DNA of 64,000 nt, from the NCBI GenBank assembly GCA_049606855.1, contig JBMYVY010000003.1, positions 186,001-250,000 of the forward strand. The letters run 5' to 3'. This document shows, piece after piece, positions 26,401 through 34,195 of this stretch; positions within the stretch are counted from its first letter, which is position 1, and every line of letters starts with the position of its first letter. The notes beneath the pieces are model-generated. The model had not been told where the DNA came from. It worked only from the letters and a program-made list of their open reading frames with translations, and searched no databases. The position numbers and the translations under genes are program-made. This stretch comes from JBELHR01 sp049606855. GTDB lineage: Bacteria; Bacteroidota; Bacteroidia; Flavobacteriales; Flavobacteriaceae.

Positions 26401-26577
26401 TTGACTTCTATGGGGGATTTTGGTCCGACAGATCAGGCCGTGGCATTAAGAAAAGAGTTAGGAGAACTTATTGATGCTCAATTAGACCTTTATAACAAGG
26501 CCTTAGGTGATGATTTGGTTCAACTCAATAAATTAGTTAAACAAAGTGATATTGAATTTATTTCTATAGATGAATAA
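23467..26577 (+). CDS. Secreted VPS10/BNR-repeat beta-propeller protein
   Basis: A 1036-residue exported protein (signal 1-20, LLVSSGLIG). The first two thirds are sortilin/BNR-type propeller repeats with Asp-box signatures: TDAGNTYENI, SVDAGKTWESI, SIDGGKTWKKV, STDGGETWKDI, STDAGATWTKV, TKDGGKSWDNV, TTDYGQSWELI and FDYGKSWNPF. The last about 250 residues are a different, partly helical domain. Such proteins are abundant in Bacteroidota and usually annotated as VPS10-domain or glycosyl hydrolase-like; no catalytic activity can be read from the sequence. The end overlaps the following serine hydrolase start by 8 bases. Confidence 0.85.
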   Translation: MNRIYQITLVFLLVSSGLIGQKRGAMSINESTYNAMTWRNIGPFRGGRSAAVTGVAGKANLYYFGSTGGGVWRTTDAGNTYENISDGFFGGSVGAIAVSEWDPNVIYVGNGEKTVRGNVSSGDGMWKSVDAGKTWESIGLNNSRHISRIRIHPKNPDIVFAAVMGDLYKSSDERGVYKSIDGGKTWKKVLFSSADAGAVDLVLDPNNARVLYASTWNIRRTPYSLESGGKDSKMWKSTDGGETWKDISSRPGLPSGLWGISGITVSPVNSDYVWAIIENANGGLFKSTDAGATWTKVNSERKLRQRAWYYSRIYADSQDLNRIYVLNVAYHQSNDGGKTFKTYRAPHGDHHDLWIAPEDNNRMMIADDGGAQISFDAGENWSTYMNQPTSQFYRVTTDNHFPYRIYGAQQDNSTVRIDHRSDGRYITESNWESTAGGESAHIAVDPLNNDIVYGGSYGGLLTRVNHETGSTRAINVWPDNPMGHGAEDFKYRFQWNFPIFFSPHNPKKLYTTSQHLHVTYNEGQSWEVISPDLTRNDPSTLKASGGPITKDNTGVEYYATIFAAVESPLEEGLIWAGSDDGLIHVTKDGGKSWDNVTPKKMPEWMMINSIEVDPFEKGTAYVAGTKYKKGDYAPYLYKTTDYGQSWELITNGIPDEYFTRVVRADPGRKGLLYAGTERGIFISFDYGKSWNPFQLNLPIVPITDLTVKEDNLIAATQGRSFWLIDDLTPLYQVDDNTLDSEMTLFKVKDTYRMSGGAARPSKTMGANKAAGVGVNFYLKSLQKTDTVSIAYKDKDGNAIQVYSTHPNKDKEEQKLKVKQGSNIVHWNMMYKGAERVPGMILWWSSLSGPKAVPGTYEVVLTKNGQQTSQPFTIKADPRSESSQEQMQAQFDFIISVRDQLTEVHKAIKNIRKVRKQTQRLEKELKGKEQYTELYELASKMSKELTTIEETLYQTKSRSNQDPLNFPIRLNNKLAHLNALTSMGDFGPTDQAVALRKELGELIDAQLDLYNKALGDDLVQLNKLVKQSDIEFISIDE

Positions 26578-27718
26578 GAATATACTCATAACAGTAATTG
26601 GGGTCTTTATGACCCCTTTACTTTTTGCTCAAACTTTATATTTTCCCGGCAAAAACCAATCTTGGCCAGAAAATATAAAGGCTTATGATATGGAAGAAGT
26701 GATCAATTTTGCAATTAACAATGAAAACAGCGTTGATAAAGATTTACGGATTGCCATTTTAAAAGGATTTTCCCTTGAACCGTTTCATCAGATTTTGGGT
26801 CCGACAAAAAAACGAGGTGATGCATCAGGCTTGATTATTAAAAATGGTGAAATAGTTGCTTCTTGGGGTGATGTGCAGCGTGTTGATATGACCTTTTCGG
26901 TCACTAAAAGTTTTTTGTCTGCTACCTATGGAATTGCTTTTGATGAAAGTTTGATTGATAGCGAAGACAAATTAAAAGACTTTGTTTGGGACGGAAAGTT
27001 TGATTCCCCTCATAACTCCAAAATTACATGGGAGCATTTACTGACCCAAAGTTCGGATTGGTATGGTGACCTATGGGGTGGGGCTGATTGGGCAGATCGT
27101 CCGCCTAAAGAGGGGAGCATAGACCAATGGAAACAGCGGGAATTACTTGAGCCTGGAACGAATTTTGAATATAATGATGTTCGTGTAAATTTATTGAGTT
27201 TCAGTTTACTTCAGGTAATGCGCAAACCTTTACCGCAGGTTCTTAAAGAATCTATTATGGATCCAATTGATGCTTCTACCACCTGGAGGTGGTATGGGTA
27301 TGATAATTCATTTACGCTTGTAGATGGTGTAAATACGCAAAGTGTCAGTGGAGGAGGTCACAGTGGGGGAGGATTGTTTATTTCTACTCATGATATGGCA
27401 CGATTTGGTTATTTAATGCTTAACAGTGGACTATGGAATGGAAATAGAGTGCTTTCTGAGAAATATGTGAAAGAGGCAACTACACCTTCTCAGGCGAATC
27501 ATAATTACGGATATTTATGGTGGTTAAATCCAAATGGTGATAGCCCTCATCTTCCTGACTTACCGAAATCCGCCTTTTATGCTGCTGGGTTTGGAGGTAA
27601 TTTTATCATTGTTGACCCTGAGAATGATTTGTTGATGGTCATGCGTTGGTTTGATACAACTAAGGTTAATGATTTTATTAAACTCGTATATAAAACAACA
27701 AAAAACCCGAACAAATAG
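26570..27718 (+). CDS. Serine hydrolase, class C beta-lactamase/DD-peptidase fold
   Basis: A 382-residue exported protein (signal 1-20, PLLFAQ). It carries SVTK with nucleophile Ser110 and Lys113, FEYNDVR as the likely Tyr motif, and a Gly-rich third motif SGGGHSGGGLF. The overall pattern (LLTQSSDWYGDLWG, GYLWWLNP, AAGFGGNFIIVDP) is that of beta-lactamase-family esterases or peptidases. The substrate is unknown. Its start overlaps the VPS10-like gene, so the two may be co-translated. The stop codon lies inside the terminator hairpin. Confidence 0.87.
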   Translation: MNKNILITVIGVFMTPLLFAQTLYFPGKNQSWPENIKAYDMEEVINFAINNENSVDKDLRIAILKGFSLEPFHQILGPTKKRGDASGLIIKNGEIVASWGDVQRVDMTFSVTKSFLSATYGIAFDESLIDSEDKLKDFVWDGKFDSPHNSKITWEHLLTQSSDWYGDLWGGADWADRPPKEGSIDQWKQRELLEPGTNFEYNDVRVNLLSFSLLQVMRKPLPQVLKESIMDPIDASTTWRWYGYDNSFTLVDGVNTQSVSGGGHSGGGLFISTHDMARFGYLMLNSGLWNGNRVLSEKYVKEATTPSQANHNYGYLWWLNPNGDSPHLPDLPKSAFYAAGFGGNFIIVDPENDLLMVMRWFDTTKVNDFIKLVYKTTKNPNK

Positions 27719-27731
27719 TTCGGGTTTTTTT
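27701..27731. terminator. Bidirectional terminator between serine hydrolase and groEL
   Basis: AAAAACCCGAAC, loop AAATA, GTTCGGGTTTTTTT: a perfect 7-base stem with A and T runs on both sides, so it can end both the plus-strand serine hydrolase gene and the convergent groEL. The stop codon of the former is in the loop and stem base. Confidence 0.9.
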
Positions 27732-27752
27732 ATATATCAAGTAATAAATTAA

Positions 27753-29387
27753 TTACATCATTCCTGGCATACCTCCGCCCATTGGTGGCATCGGAGCAGC
27801 AGAACTCTCTTCTTTAATTTCTACTAAAGCACATGCGGTTGTAAGAATCATACCAGCGACAGAAGCAGCATTTTCAAGAGCAACACGAGTTACCTTAGTA
27901 GGGTCAATAATACCAGCAGATAGCATTTGTACATATTCCTCACTCTTTGCATTATATCCGAAATCACCTGATCCTTCAATAACCTTTGAAACTACTACTG
28001 ATCCTTCTCCTCCAGCATTTTCTACAATTTGTCTTAAAGGCTCCTCAATTGCACGATCGATGATTTTGATTCCAGTAACCTCATCGAGGTTTTCTGTTGT
28101 GATTGATTTTAGTACCTCTTTAGCTCGAGTAAGTGCAACACCTCCACCAGCGACAATTCCTTCTTCAACTGCAGCACGTGTAGCATGTAAAGCATCATCA
28201 ACGCGATCCTTCTTTTCTTTCATTTCTACTTCAGAAGCTGCACCAACATATAGAACTGCAACACCTCCTGCTAATTTTGCAAGACGCTCTTGAAGTTTTT
28301 CTTTGTCATAGTCCGAAGTTGTTGACTCAATTTGAGCCTTGATTTGTTGAACACGTCCTGAGATTGCATCATTAGCACCAGCACCGTTTACAATGGTGGT
28401 ATTATCTTTGTCAATAGTAACTGTTTCTGCATTTCCTAGCATGTCCAGTGTTGTGTTTTCTAAGCTAAATCCTCGCTCTTCAGAGATTACTTGACCTCCA
28501 GTAAGAATTGCGATATCTTCTAACATTGCCTTACGACGATCCCCAAATCCAGGTGCTTTAACAGCAGCAATTTTAAGCGCTCCTCTAAGTTTGTTCATTA
28601 CCAGTGTAGCAAGTGCTTCCCCTTCAACATCTTCAGCGATAATTAATAAGGGTCTACCTGATTGAGAAACCGGTTCAAGAACGGGTAATAAGTCTTTTAA
28701 TGAAGCAATTTTTTTCTCGAATAAAAGAATATATGGGTTCTCTAATTCAGTAATCATTTTCTCTGTATTGGTAACGAAATAAGGAGATAAATAACCTCTG
28801 TCAAATTGCATTCCCTCAACGATGTCAACATAAGTGTCTCTACCTTTAGCTTCTTCAACAGTTATTACACCTTCTTTTCCTACTTTATCAAATGCAGATG
28901 CGATTAGTTCACCGATTGCATTATCGTTATTTGCGGAAATTGCTGCTACTTGTTGTATTTTTTCTGATTGGTTTCCAACGACCTCAGATTGTTCTTTAAG
29001 GTTTGCTACAATCGCGTCAACGGCTTTGTCAATTCCCCTTTTTAAGTCTAATGGATTTGCTCCGGCAGCGACATTTTTCAAACCTTCTTTTACGATTGAT
29101 TGAGCAAGAACGGTAGCAGTAGTAGTTCCATCTCCTGCAATATCATTGGTTTTTGAGGCAACCTCTTTCACCATTTGAGCCCCCATGTTTTCTAACTCAT
29201 CCTCAAGTTCGATTTCCTTAGCAACTGAAACTCCATCCTTAGTCACAGTTGGTCCACCGAAAGATTTAGAAATTACAACATTACGTCCCTTAGGACCTAA
29301 AGTTACTTTTACTGCATTTGCAAGAGCGTCAACTCCTCGTTTTAATCCGTCTCTTGCTTCTATATCAAATTGTATATCTTTTGCCAT
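27753..29387 (-). CDS. groL: Chaperonin GroEL
   Basis: The 544-residue Hsp60 subunit of the folding chamber. Signatures: MAKDIQFDIEARDGLKRG, TLGPKGRNVVISKSFG, the nucleotide-site DIAGDGTTTATVLAQ, and the Gly/Met-rich tail PMPPMGGGMPGMM. It follows groES by 12 bases. I find no CIRCE element upstream of the pair. Confidence 0.99.
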   Translation of the reverse strand: MAKDIQFDIEARDGLKRGVDALANAVKVTLGPKGRNVVISKSFGGPTVTKDGVSVAKEIELEDELENMGAQMVKEVASKTNDIAGDGTTTATVLAQSIVKEGLKNVAAGANPLDLKRGIDKAVDAIVANLKEQSEVVGNQSEKIQQVAAISANNDNAIGELIASAFDKVGKEGVITVEEAKGRDTYVDIVEGMQFDRGYLSPYFVTNTEKMITELENPYILLFEKKIASLKDLLPVLEPVSQSGRPLLIIAEDVEGEALATLVMNKLRGALKIAAVKAPGFGDRRKAMLEDIAILTGGQVISEERGFSLENTTLDMLGNAETVTIDKDNTTIVNGAGANDAISGRVQQIKAQIESTTSDYDKEKLQERLAKLAGGVAVLYVGAASEVEMKEKKDRVDDALHATRAAVEEGIVAGGGVALTRAKEVLKSITTENLDEVTGIKIIDRAIEEPLRQIVENAGGEGSVVVSKVIEGSGDFGYNAKSEEYVQMLSAGIIDPTKVTRVALENAASVAGMILTTACALVEIKEESSAAPMPPMGGGMPGMM

Positions 29388-29399
29388 TTTTTTTAATTT

Positions 29400-29678
29400 T
29401 TAGATGATTGCTAAAATGTCGCTTTCATTCATAATTAGAAATTCTACGCCGTCATGCTTTAGTTCAGTACCCGCATATTTCCCGTAAAGAACAGTATCAC
29501 CAACTTGAACTGTCATTTCGTGGTCTTTTGTTCCTTTTCCCACAGCGACCACTACACCTTGTAATGGTTTCTCTTTAGCTGAATCTGGGATGATTAATCC
29601 TGAAGCAGTTTTAGTTTCAGCTGGAGACGGCTCGATAAGCACGCGATCAGCTAATGGTTTTAAAGTTGTTTTAGTCAT
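29400..29678 (-). CDS. groS: Co-chaperonin GroES
   Basis: A 92-residue Hsp10 that caps GroEL. It shows LKPLADRVLIEPSPAE, the mobile loop segment ETKTASGLIIPDSAKEK, and VGDTVLYGKYAGTE. First gene of the groES-groEL operon. The 90-base region upstream has an imperfect -7 element (CAATTTTG, minus strand) and no inverted repeat of the CIRCE type. Confidence 0.98.
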   Translation of the reverse strand: MTKTTLKPLADRVLIEPSPAETKTASGLIIPDSAKEKPLQGVVVAVGKGTKDHEMTVQVGDTVLYGKYAGTELKHDGVEFLIMNESDILAII

Positions 29679-29768
29679 GATATGTCTAATTTTATGTTTT
29701 CAATATTCGATTTCTATAAAGACCAAAATTGTGCCATTTTTAAATGCTGACATCTTGTCTTTAAAATC

Positions 29769-29797
29769 AAAAAAACCGACAGCAGCGCTGTCGGTTT
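29769..29797 (-). terminator. Terminator of the miaB-secG operon
   Basis: Perfect stem ACCGACAGC / GCTGTCGGT with a 3-base loop; on the minus strand it is followed by a run of T. It lies between the secG stop and the groES promoter region. Confidence 0.85.
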
Positions 29798-29823
29798 CAA
29801 TGTAGTTTTGTCATTTTTGAGAA

Positions 29824-30120
29824 TTACTCCTGTGTATCAGGTGTAGTTGCTTCAACATTATCTAAGTTGATTTGGCTATCAATTCCTTGGTTTCTAGGAA
29901 TAGCAAAATTTGCCAATAAGATTAAAGCAAACATCACGATGGCAAGTGTCCACGTACTTTTATCTAAAAAGTTATTCGTGTTTTGAACACCACCGATATT
30001 TTGTCCTCCTCCAAACGTCGACGATAATCCTCCTCCTTTAGGGTTTTGTACCATAATCACAAGGATTAATAAAACCGCTACAATTAATATAAGGACTAAA
30101 AATAATTGATATGATGTCAT
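29824..30120 (-). CDS. secG: Preprotein translocase subunit SecG
   Basis: A 98-residue protein with two membrane segments (LFLVLILIVAVLLILVIM and WTLAIVMFALILLANF) separated by the SecG signature VQNPKGGGLSSTFGG. It assists SecYE during translocation. Its start overlaps the previous gene by 4 bases; last gene of a five-gene minus-strand run. Confidence 0.95.
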   Translation of the reverse strand: MTSYQLFLVLILIVAVLLILVIMVQNPKGGGLSSTFGGGQNIGGVQNTNNFLDKSTWTLAIVMFALILLANFAIPRNQGIDSQINLDNVEATTPDTQE

Positions 30121-30797
30121 GATTTATTTTTTTTTAATAGTTCTATTTTAGCTATTTGGTCTGCAAAGAAAGTACTTTTTTCTGGATTTTTCAAACTTAA
30201 AATTCGGTAAGCAATTATTGCGTTGTCGTATTTTTTTTGAGCCAAATAAACTTGAGCCAAAGTTTCTGTCATCAATTCCGTTCCCGGGCTTTCTTTTTGC
30301 TTGATTACAGGGTTATTAGAGCTTGATTTCTCTGGTTTTGGCATTTTTGGATTTGACGACAAAAATTTATCAACGAGGTCCATATGGACCTTTGGTTTTT
30401 CTACAGGGACTTTGTCAGTTAAAGGCTTTAAGGAACTCAATTTTAACCATTCTGAAAAAGAGTAACTGTCCTCAGAGGTGAAATCAATTGCAGATTCAAC
30501 ACTTTGTTCTTTAACCAACTCTTCACTTTGAGGTTCAGATTCATTAGCTGAATTTGTTCTAAACTCCTCACTTGTTATATAGTCAAACAATACAGTTCTA
30601 TCTATAGTTTGAGCAGCAGTGTATTTTAATTCTTGATTGTAATTTAACTGAGAGGACTCTTTTAAGGATTTTAAGTAAATAGCCTTTGCAGCTTGGAAAT
30701 AAGGGTATTTTCGAGAAATTATTTTTAGGGCATCTCGATGCTTATTTCCAACAGAAAAGGATTGATTAATTGCCTTTAAAAATTCGTCTTTTACCAT
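30117..30797 (-). CDS. Hypothetical protein with one TPR-like C-terminal motif
   Basis: A 226-residue cytoplasmic protein with no signal peptide and unknown function. Residues about 80-170 are acidic and Ser/Pro/Lys-rich, probably disordered. The C-terminal part (MTETLAQVYLAQKKYDNAI followed by IAYRILSLKNPEKS) has the spacing of a tetratricopeptide repeat. It sits between lptE and secG, overlapping both (7 and 4 bases), which suggests tight co-translation and an envelope-related role by context only. Confidence 0.72.
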   Translation of the reverse strand: MVKDEFLKAINQSFSVGNKHRDALKIISRKYPYFQAAKAIYLKSLKESSQLNYNQELKYTAAQTIDRTVLFDYITSEEFRTNSANESEPQSEELVKEQSVESAIDFTSEDSYSFSEWLKLSSLKPLTDKVPVEKPKVHMDLVDKFLSSNPKMPKPEKSSSNNPVIKQKESPGTELMTETLAQVYLAQKKYDNAIIAYRILSLKNPEKSTFFADQIAKIELLKKNKS

Positions 30798-31288
30798 TTT
30801 GCAACCGAAGCGTTAAAAATATCCTGAGTAATTCGATTAAAGATTTCTTCGTAGGCAGATTCCTGGGTAGATCCAATTAGTTGTTGGTTACCTGGATAAT
30901 CGTAGTAGAAAGAAAATCGTTTTTCAAAATTATCCTCTGGGATTAAATTATTATAAAACCGAACATTGACTCCAATAGTCAAACGGTTCTGTGCAGCTGT
31001 TTGTTCAGCTGTAGCCGACATAGGTGTAATTCGATATTCTACAATCTCTCCCTCGAATTGAAGGTCGCCTCCGGATTTAACCAAATTTAAATTGGTTTGT
31101 CTCAAAAATAAGTCCTGAAGTGCTAAGGTGAAATCTTGACTTAATCCTGGCTCAACTAAGGGCGCTGTATTAGGAAAAAAATCAATTTGTATAGTCTTTG
31201 CCGCCCCAGTGTTCCCACCAGTGAAAGAATAAACACCACATGCGCTCATAAGAACTAGAGCAAATAAGTATGTAAGTCTTTTAATCAT
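30791..31288 (-). CDS. lptE: LptE-family LPS assembly lipoprotein
   Basis: A 165-residue lipoprotein with signal and lipobox LVLMSAC (Cys17). Residues about 20-165 show the LptE-like alpha/beta pattern: CGVYSFTGGN, IQIDFFPNTAPLV, LSQDFTLALQDLFLRQTNLNL, the strand EGEIVEYRITPMS and IFNRITQDIFNASVAKW. LptE plugs and helps fold the LptD translocon for lipopolysaccharide. The position between the AAA+ regulator and the TPR-like gene matches flavobacterial order as I recall it. Confidence 0.85.
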   Translation of the reverse strand: MIKRLTYLFALVLMSACGVYSFTGGNTGAAKTIQIDFFPNTAPLVEPGLSQDFTLALQDLFLRQTNLNLVKSGGDLQFEGEIVEYRITPMSATAEQTAAQNRLTIGVNVRFYNNLIPEDNFEKRFSFYYDYPGNQQLIGSTQESAYEEIFNRITQDIFNASVAKW

Positions 31289-31311
31289 AAAAAGCCAAGT
31301 TAGGTAAAAAA

Positions 31312-32571
31312 TTAAAGATTATACTGTTTAATTTTTCGATATAGGGTACGTTCTGAAATCCCAAGTTCTTGTGCTGCTAGTTTTCGCTTCCCTCTGTTTT
31401 TGTCCAATGACTTTTTAATCATTTCGATCTCTTTTTCTTGAAGTGAAAGTGGTTCTTTTTCCTCTTCAATATCTTCAATATAATCATAGGAATGTTCATC
31501 GTTATTATCTGAAATAACCGATGGGGTACTGCTTGCAGGAACAACTGTGTCTACGCTGGGTACTTCATGAGAAGGAGCATAAATCTTTTGAATCAATTGC
31601 TGATTATCATGAGCCACTTCAGCAACATCATCAGACTGAAGCATATCCATAGTGAGTTTCTTTAAGTCATTGATGTCATTTCGCATATCAAAGAGTATCT
31701 TGTACATGATATCTCGCTCTGTAGCGAAGTCACTGTGTGCTTTATTTCCTTCAATTAAAGCCGGAACTCCAGAAGATCCGATTCCATTAGTTGGGAGGTA
31801 ATTACTCAATGTAGTGGCGGAAACCAATCTATTTTCTTCGACGACAGAGATTTGTTCAGCAATATTTCTCAATTGACGAATGTTCCCAGGAAAACTATAA
31901 GAACTTAGTAACTGCTGTGCTTTATCATCTAAACGAACCGTCGGCATTTTATATTTTTTCGCAAAATCAACAGCAAACTTCCTGAATAACAGATTGATGT
32001 CAGCCTTTCTTTCTCGTAAAGGAGGTAGATTTATTTCAATTGTAGAAAGCCTGTAATATAAATCTTCTCGAAACTTGTGTTTGGAAATGGCTTGTTGCAT
32101 GTTGACATTGGTTGCAGCAACTATCCTTACATTCGTCTTTTGGACTTGAGAGGAGCCCACTTTAATAAACTCACCATTTTCAAGTACTCTTAAGAGTCGC
32201 ACTTGAGTCGTCAAAGGAAGTTCTCCTACTTCGTCCAAAAAAATGGTCCCTCCATCCGCAACTTCAAAATACCCTTTACGTGCAGAGGTTGCACCGGTAA
32301 AGGCTCCTTTTTCATGTCCAAAAAGTTCAGAATCGATAGTTCCTTCAGGAATTGCACCGCAGTTTACAGCAATGTATTTATTGTGTTTTCGGTGAGAGTA
32401 TTGGTGTATTATTTTAGGAATACTTTCCTTACCAACACCACTTTCTCCAACCACTAGAACAGATATGTCTGTAGGGGCAACACGCTCTGCCTTCTCTATG
32501 GCACGATTTAATTGAGGGTCATTCCCGATAATTTCAAATCGTTGTTTAATGCTTTGAATGTTGCTGTCCAT
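31312..32571 (-). CDS. Sigma-54-type AAA+ transcriptional activator, no receiver domain
   Basis: A 419-residue enhancer-binding protein. The AAA+ domain begins almost at the N-terminus (Walker A GESGVGKES at 43-50) and carries the sigma-54 contact loop GAFTGA at 89-94, Walker B GTIFLDEVGELP and NIRQLRNI. The C-terminal Fis-type HTH is KLAAQELGISERTLYRKIKQYNL (last about 40 residues). There is no N-terminal sensory domain, so control may come from partner proteins or expression level. It starts 2 bases after miaB and precedes lptE; target promoters are not evident in the window. Confidence 0.9.
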   Translation of the reverse strand: MDSNIQSIKQRFEIIGNDPQLNRAIEKAERVAPTDISVLVVGESGVGKESIPKIIHQYSHRKHNKYIAVNCGAIPEGTIDSELFGHEKGAFTGATSARKGYFEVADGGTIFLDEVGELPLTTQVRLLRVLENGEFIKVGSSQVQKTNVRIVAATNVNMQQAISKHKFREDLYYRLSTIEINLPPLRERKADINLLFRKFAVDFAKKYKMPTVRLDDKAQQLLSSYSFPGNIRQLRNIAEQISVVEENRLVSATTLSNYLPTNGIGSSGVPALIEGNKAHSDFATERDIMYKILFDMRNDINDLKKLTMDMLQSDDVAEVAHDNQQLIQKIYAPSHEVPSVDTVVPASSTPSVISDNNDEHSYDYIEDIEEEKEPLSLQEKEIEMIKKSLDKNRGKRKLAAQELGISERTLYRKIKQYNL

Positions 32572-32573
32572 AA

Positions 32574-34046
32574 TTAAATGTTGTTTGGTGAATATCCTAC
32601 AGAGTTACCTATTAATGTAGCTGAAGTACAATCTTCGTTTTTCACCATCACAAAATCACCTACCTTATATTGTTCTCCACGATCATTTTCCTTAGGGAAT
32701 ACAATTACAATATTCTGTGTATTTCTTCCCATCCAAAAATCTTCAGATTTTTTTGAGGTTCCTTCAATTAGAACTTCCTCGGTCTTTCCTAAATGTTCTT
32801 TGACTCTGAAAAAAGAGTGCTCTTGTTGCAAAGCGATAATTTCTTGAAGCCTTCTTTTCTTAACATCTGATGGAACATCGTCTGGATATTTTTTTGCTGC
32901 CAAAGTACCAGGTCGTTCAGAATAAGCAAACATGAATCCATAATCGTATTTTACATAACGCATAAGATCTAGAGTATCCTGGTGATCTTGCTCTGTTTCT
33001 CCGCAGAATCCAATAATCATATCTTGAGTAATAGCCATGTCAGGAACAATAGCACGAATTTTATCAACTAGAGCAAAATATTCCTCTCTTGTATGTTGAC
33101 GATTCATTTTCTTTAAAATGGCATTTGACCCACTTTGAACAGGCAGGTGTAAAGTTTTACAAATATTATGATGTGCTGCCATAGTGGTTAAAACGTTTTC
33201 CGAAATATCTTGAGGATTTGAAGTAAAAAATCGAACCCTAGTTTTTGGAAATGCAGTTGCAACCATATCCAATAATTGAGCAAAATCTACAGCAGTTGCT
33301 TGAGCAATTTCAGATGCTTTAGAAAAATCTTTTTTAAGACCTCCTCCGTACCATAAATAGGAATCTACATTTTGCCCTAACAAAGTGATTTCTTTGAATC
33401 CTTTTTCTACCATTTCCCCAATTTCTTTTAAAATACTTTGAGGTTCTCTTGAACGTTCGCGGCCTCGAGTAAACGGAACAACGCAGAAAGTACACATATT
33501 ATCACAACCACGAGTGATGGACACAAATGCACTTACGCCATTGGAATTCAGACGAACTGGGGCAACATCAGCATAAGTTTCTTCTTTAGAAAGAATAACA
33601 TTGATTGCATCACGCCCTGCATTAACATCTTCCAGTAAGTTTGGAATATCACGATAAGCATCTGGACCAACAACCAAATCCACGATTTTTTCCTCTTCTA
33701 AAAATTTAGTTTTCAATCTTTCAGCCATACAACCAAGAACACCAACTTTCATCTTTGGGTTTTGTTCTCGCTTAACGCTGTTGTATTTTTCTAAACGCTT
33801 TCGAATTGTTTGCTCCGCTTTTTCTCTGATAGAGCAAGTATTTACCAAAACCAAGTCTGCCTCAGCCATATTACTCGTGGTATTATAACCCTCTTCCGCA
33901 AGAATTGAAGCAACAATTTCGCTATCATTCATATTCATTTGACAACCGTATGATTCAATGAAAAGCTTCTTGCTGTTAGATGCTTTCCCGTCCATCATAA
34001 GAGACTGGCCTTGTTTGTCTTTATCTATAATTTTTTCTGTATGCAT
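32574..34046 (-). CDS. miaB: tRNA-2-methylthio-N6-dimethylallyladenosine synthase MiaB
   Basis: Radical SAM methylthiotransferase that thiomethylates i6A37 in tRNAs reading UNN codons. Visible are the N-terminal cluster domain (ESYGCQMNMNDSE, LVNTCSIREKAEQ, VLGCMAERL) and the radical SAM motif SITRGCDNMCTFCVVPFTRG, followed by a TRAM-like C-terminus. I chose the ATG at 34046, 26 bases after the -7 element. The longer reading from 34094 would include promoter sequence. Confidence 0.95.
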   Translation of the reverse strand: MHTEKIIDKDKQGQSLMMDGKASNSKKLFIESYGCQMNMNDSEIVASILAEEGYNTTSNMAEADLVLVNTCSIREKAEQTIRKRLEKYNSVKREQNPKMKVGVLGCMAERLKTKFLEEEKIVDLVVGPDAYRDIPNLLEDVNAGRDAINVILSKEETYADVAPVRLNSNGVSAFVSITRGCDNMCTFCVVPFTRGRERSREPQSILKEIGEMVEKGFKEITLLGQNVDSYLWYGGGLKKDFSKASEIAQATAVDFAQLLDMVATAFPKTRVRFFTSNPQDISENVLTTMAAHHNICKTLHLPVQSGSNAILKKMNRQHTREEYFALVDKIRAIVPDMAITQDMIIGFCGETEQDHQDTLDLMRYVKYDYGFMFAYSERPGTLAAKKYPDDVPSDVKKRRLQEIIALQQEHSFFRVKEHLGKTEEVLIEGTSKKSEDFWMGRNTQNIVIVFPKENDRGEQYKVGDFVMVKNEDCTSATLIGNSVGYSPNNI

Positions 34047-34064
34047 TTTATTATTTTGGGTTTG

Positions 34065-34072
34065 CAAATATA
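34065..34072 (-). promoter_or_regulatory. -7 element of miaB
   Basis: On the minus strand TATATTTG, a perfect -7 match, 18 bases before the miaB ATG. The -33 side is weak, and a palindrome occupies that spacer. Confidence 0.5.
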
Positions 34073-34079
34073 CAAAAAG

Positions 34080-34094
34080 ATGACAATTTGTCAT
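34080..34094. promoter_or_regulatory. Perfect 15-base palindrome in the miaB promoter
   Basis: ATGACAA-T-TTGTCAT, 7-base arms around one central base. It starts 7 bases upstream of the miaB -7 element, where a repressor or activator could act; no T run follows, so it is not a terminator. The binding protein is unknown. Confidence 0.4.
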
Positions 34095-34132
34095 TAAAAA
34101 AATGTACTCATTCTTTCAGGAAATATTCAGTC

Positions 34133-34166
34133 TTGGGAACTAATAAAAAAAATTGCCCTACTTTTG
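34133..34166 (+). promoter_or_regulatory. Promoter of topA
   Basis: TTG at 34133-34135, 23-base spacer (long end of the usual range), TACTTTTG at 34159-34166, 29 bases before the topA ATG. Confidence 0.5.
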
Positions 34167-34195
34167 TAGCCAAAAATCAAGCGTAATTTCATTCT

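Noticed and set aside
23467..26577. Type 9 secreted protein with C-terminal sorting domain
   Set aside because: The C-terminus (KLVKQSDIEFISIDE) does not look like a T9SS type A or B sorting domain.
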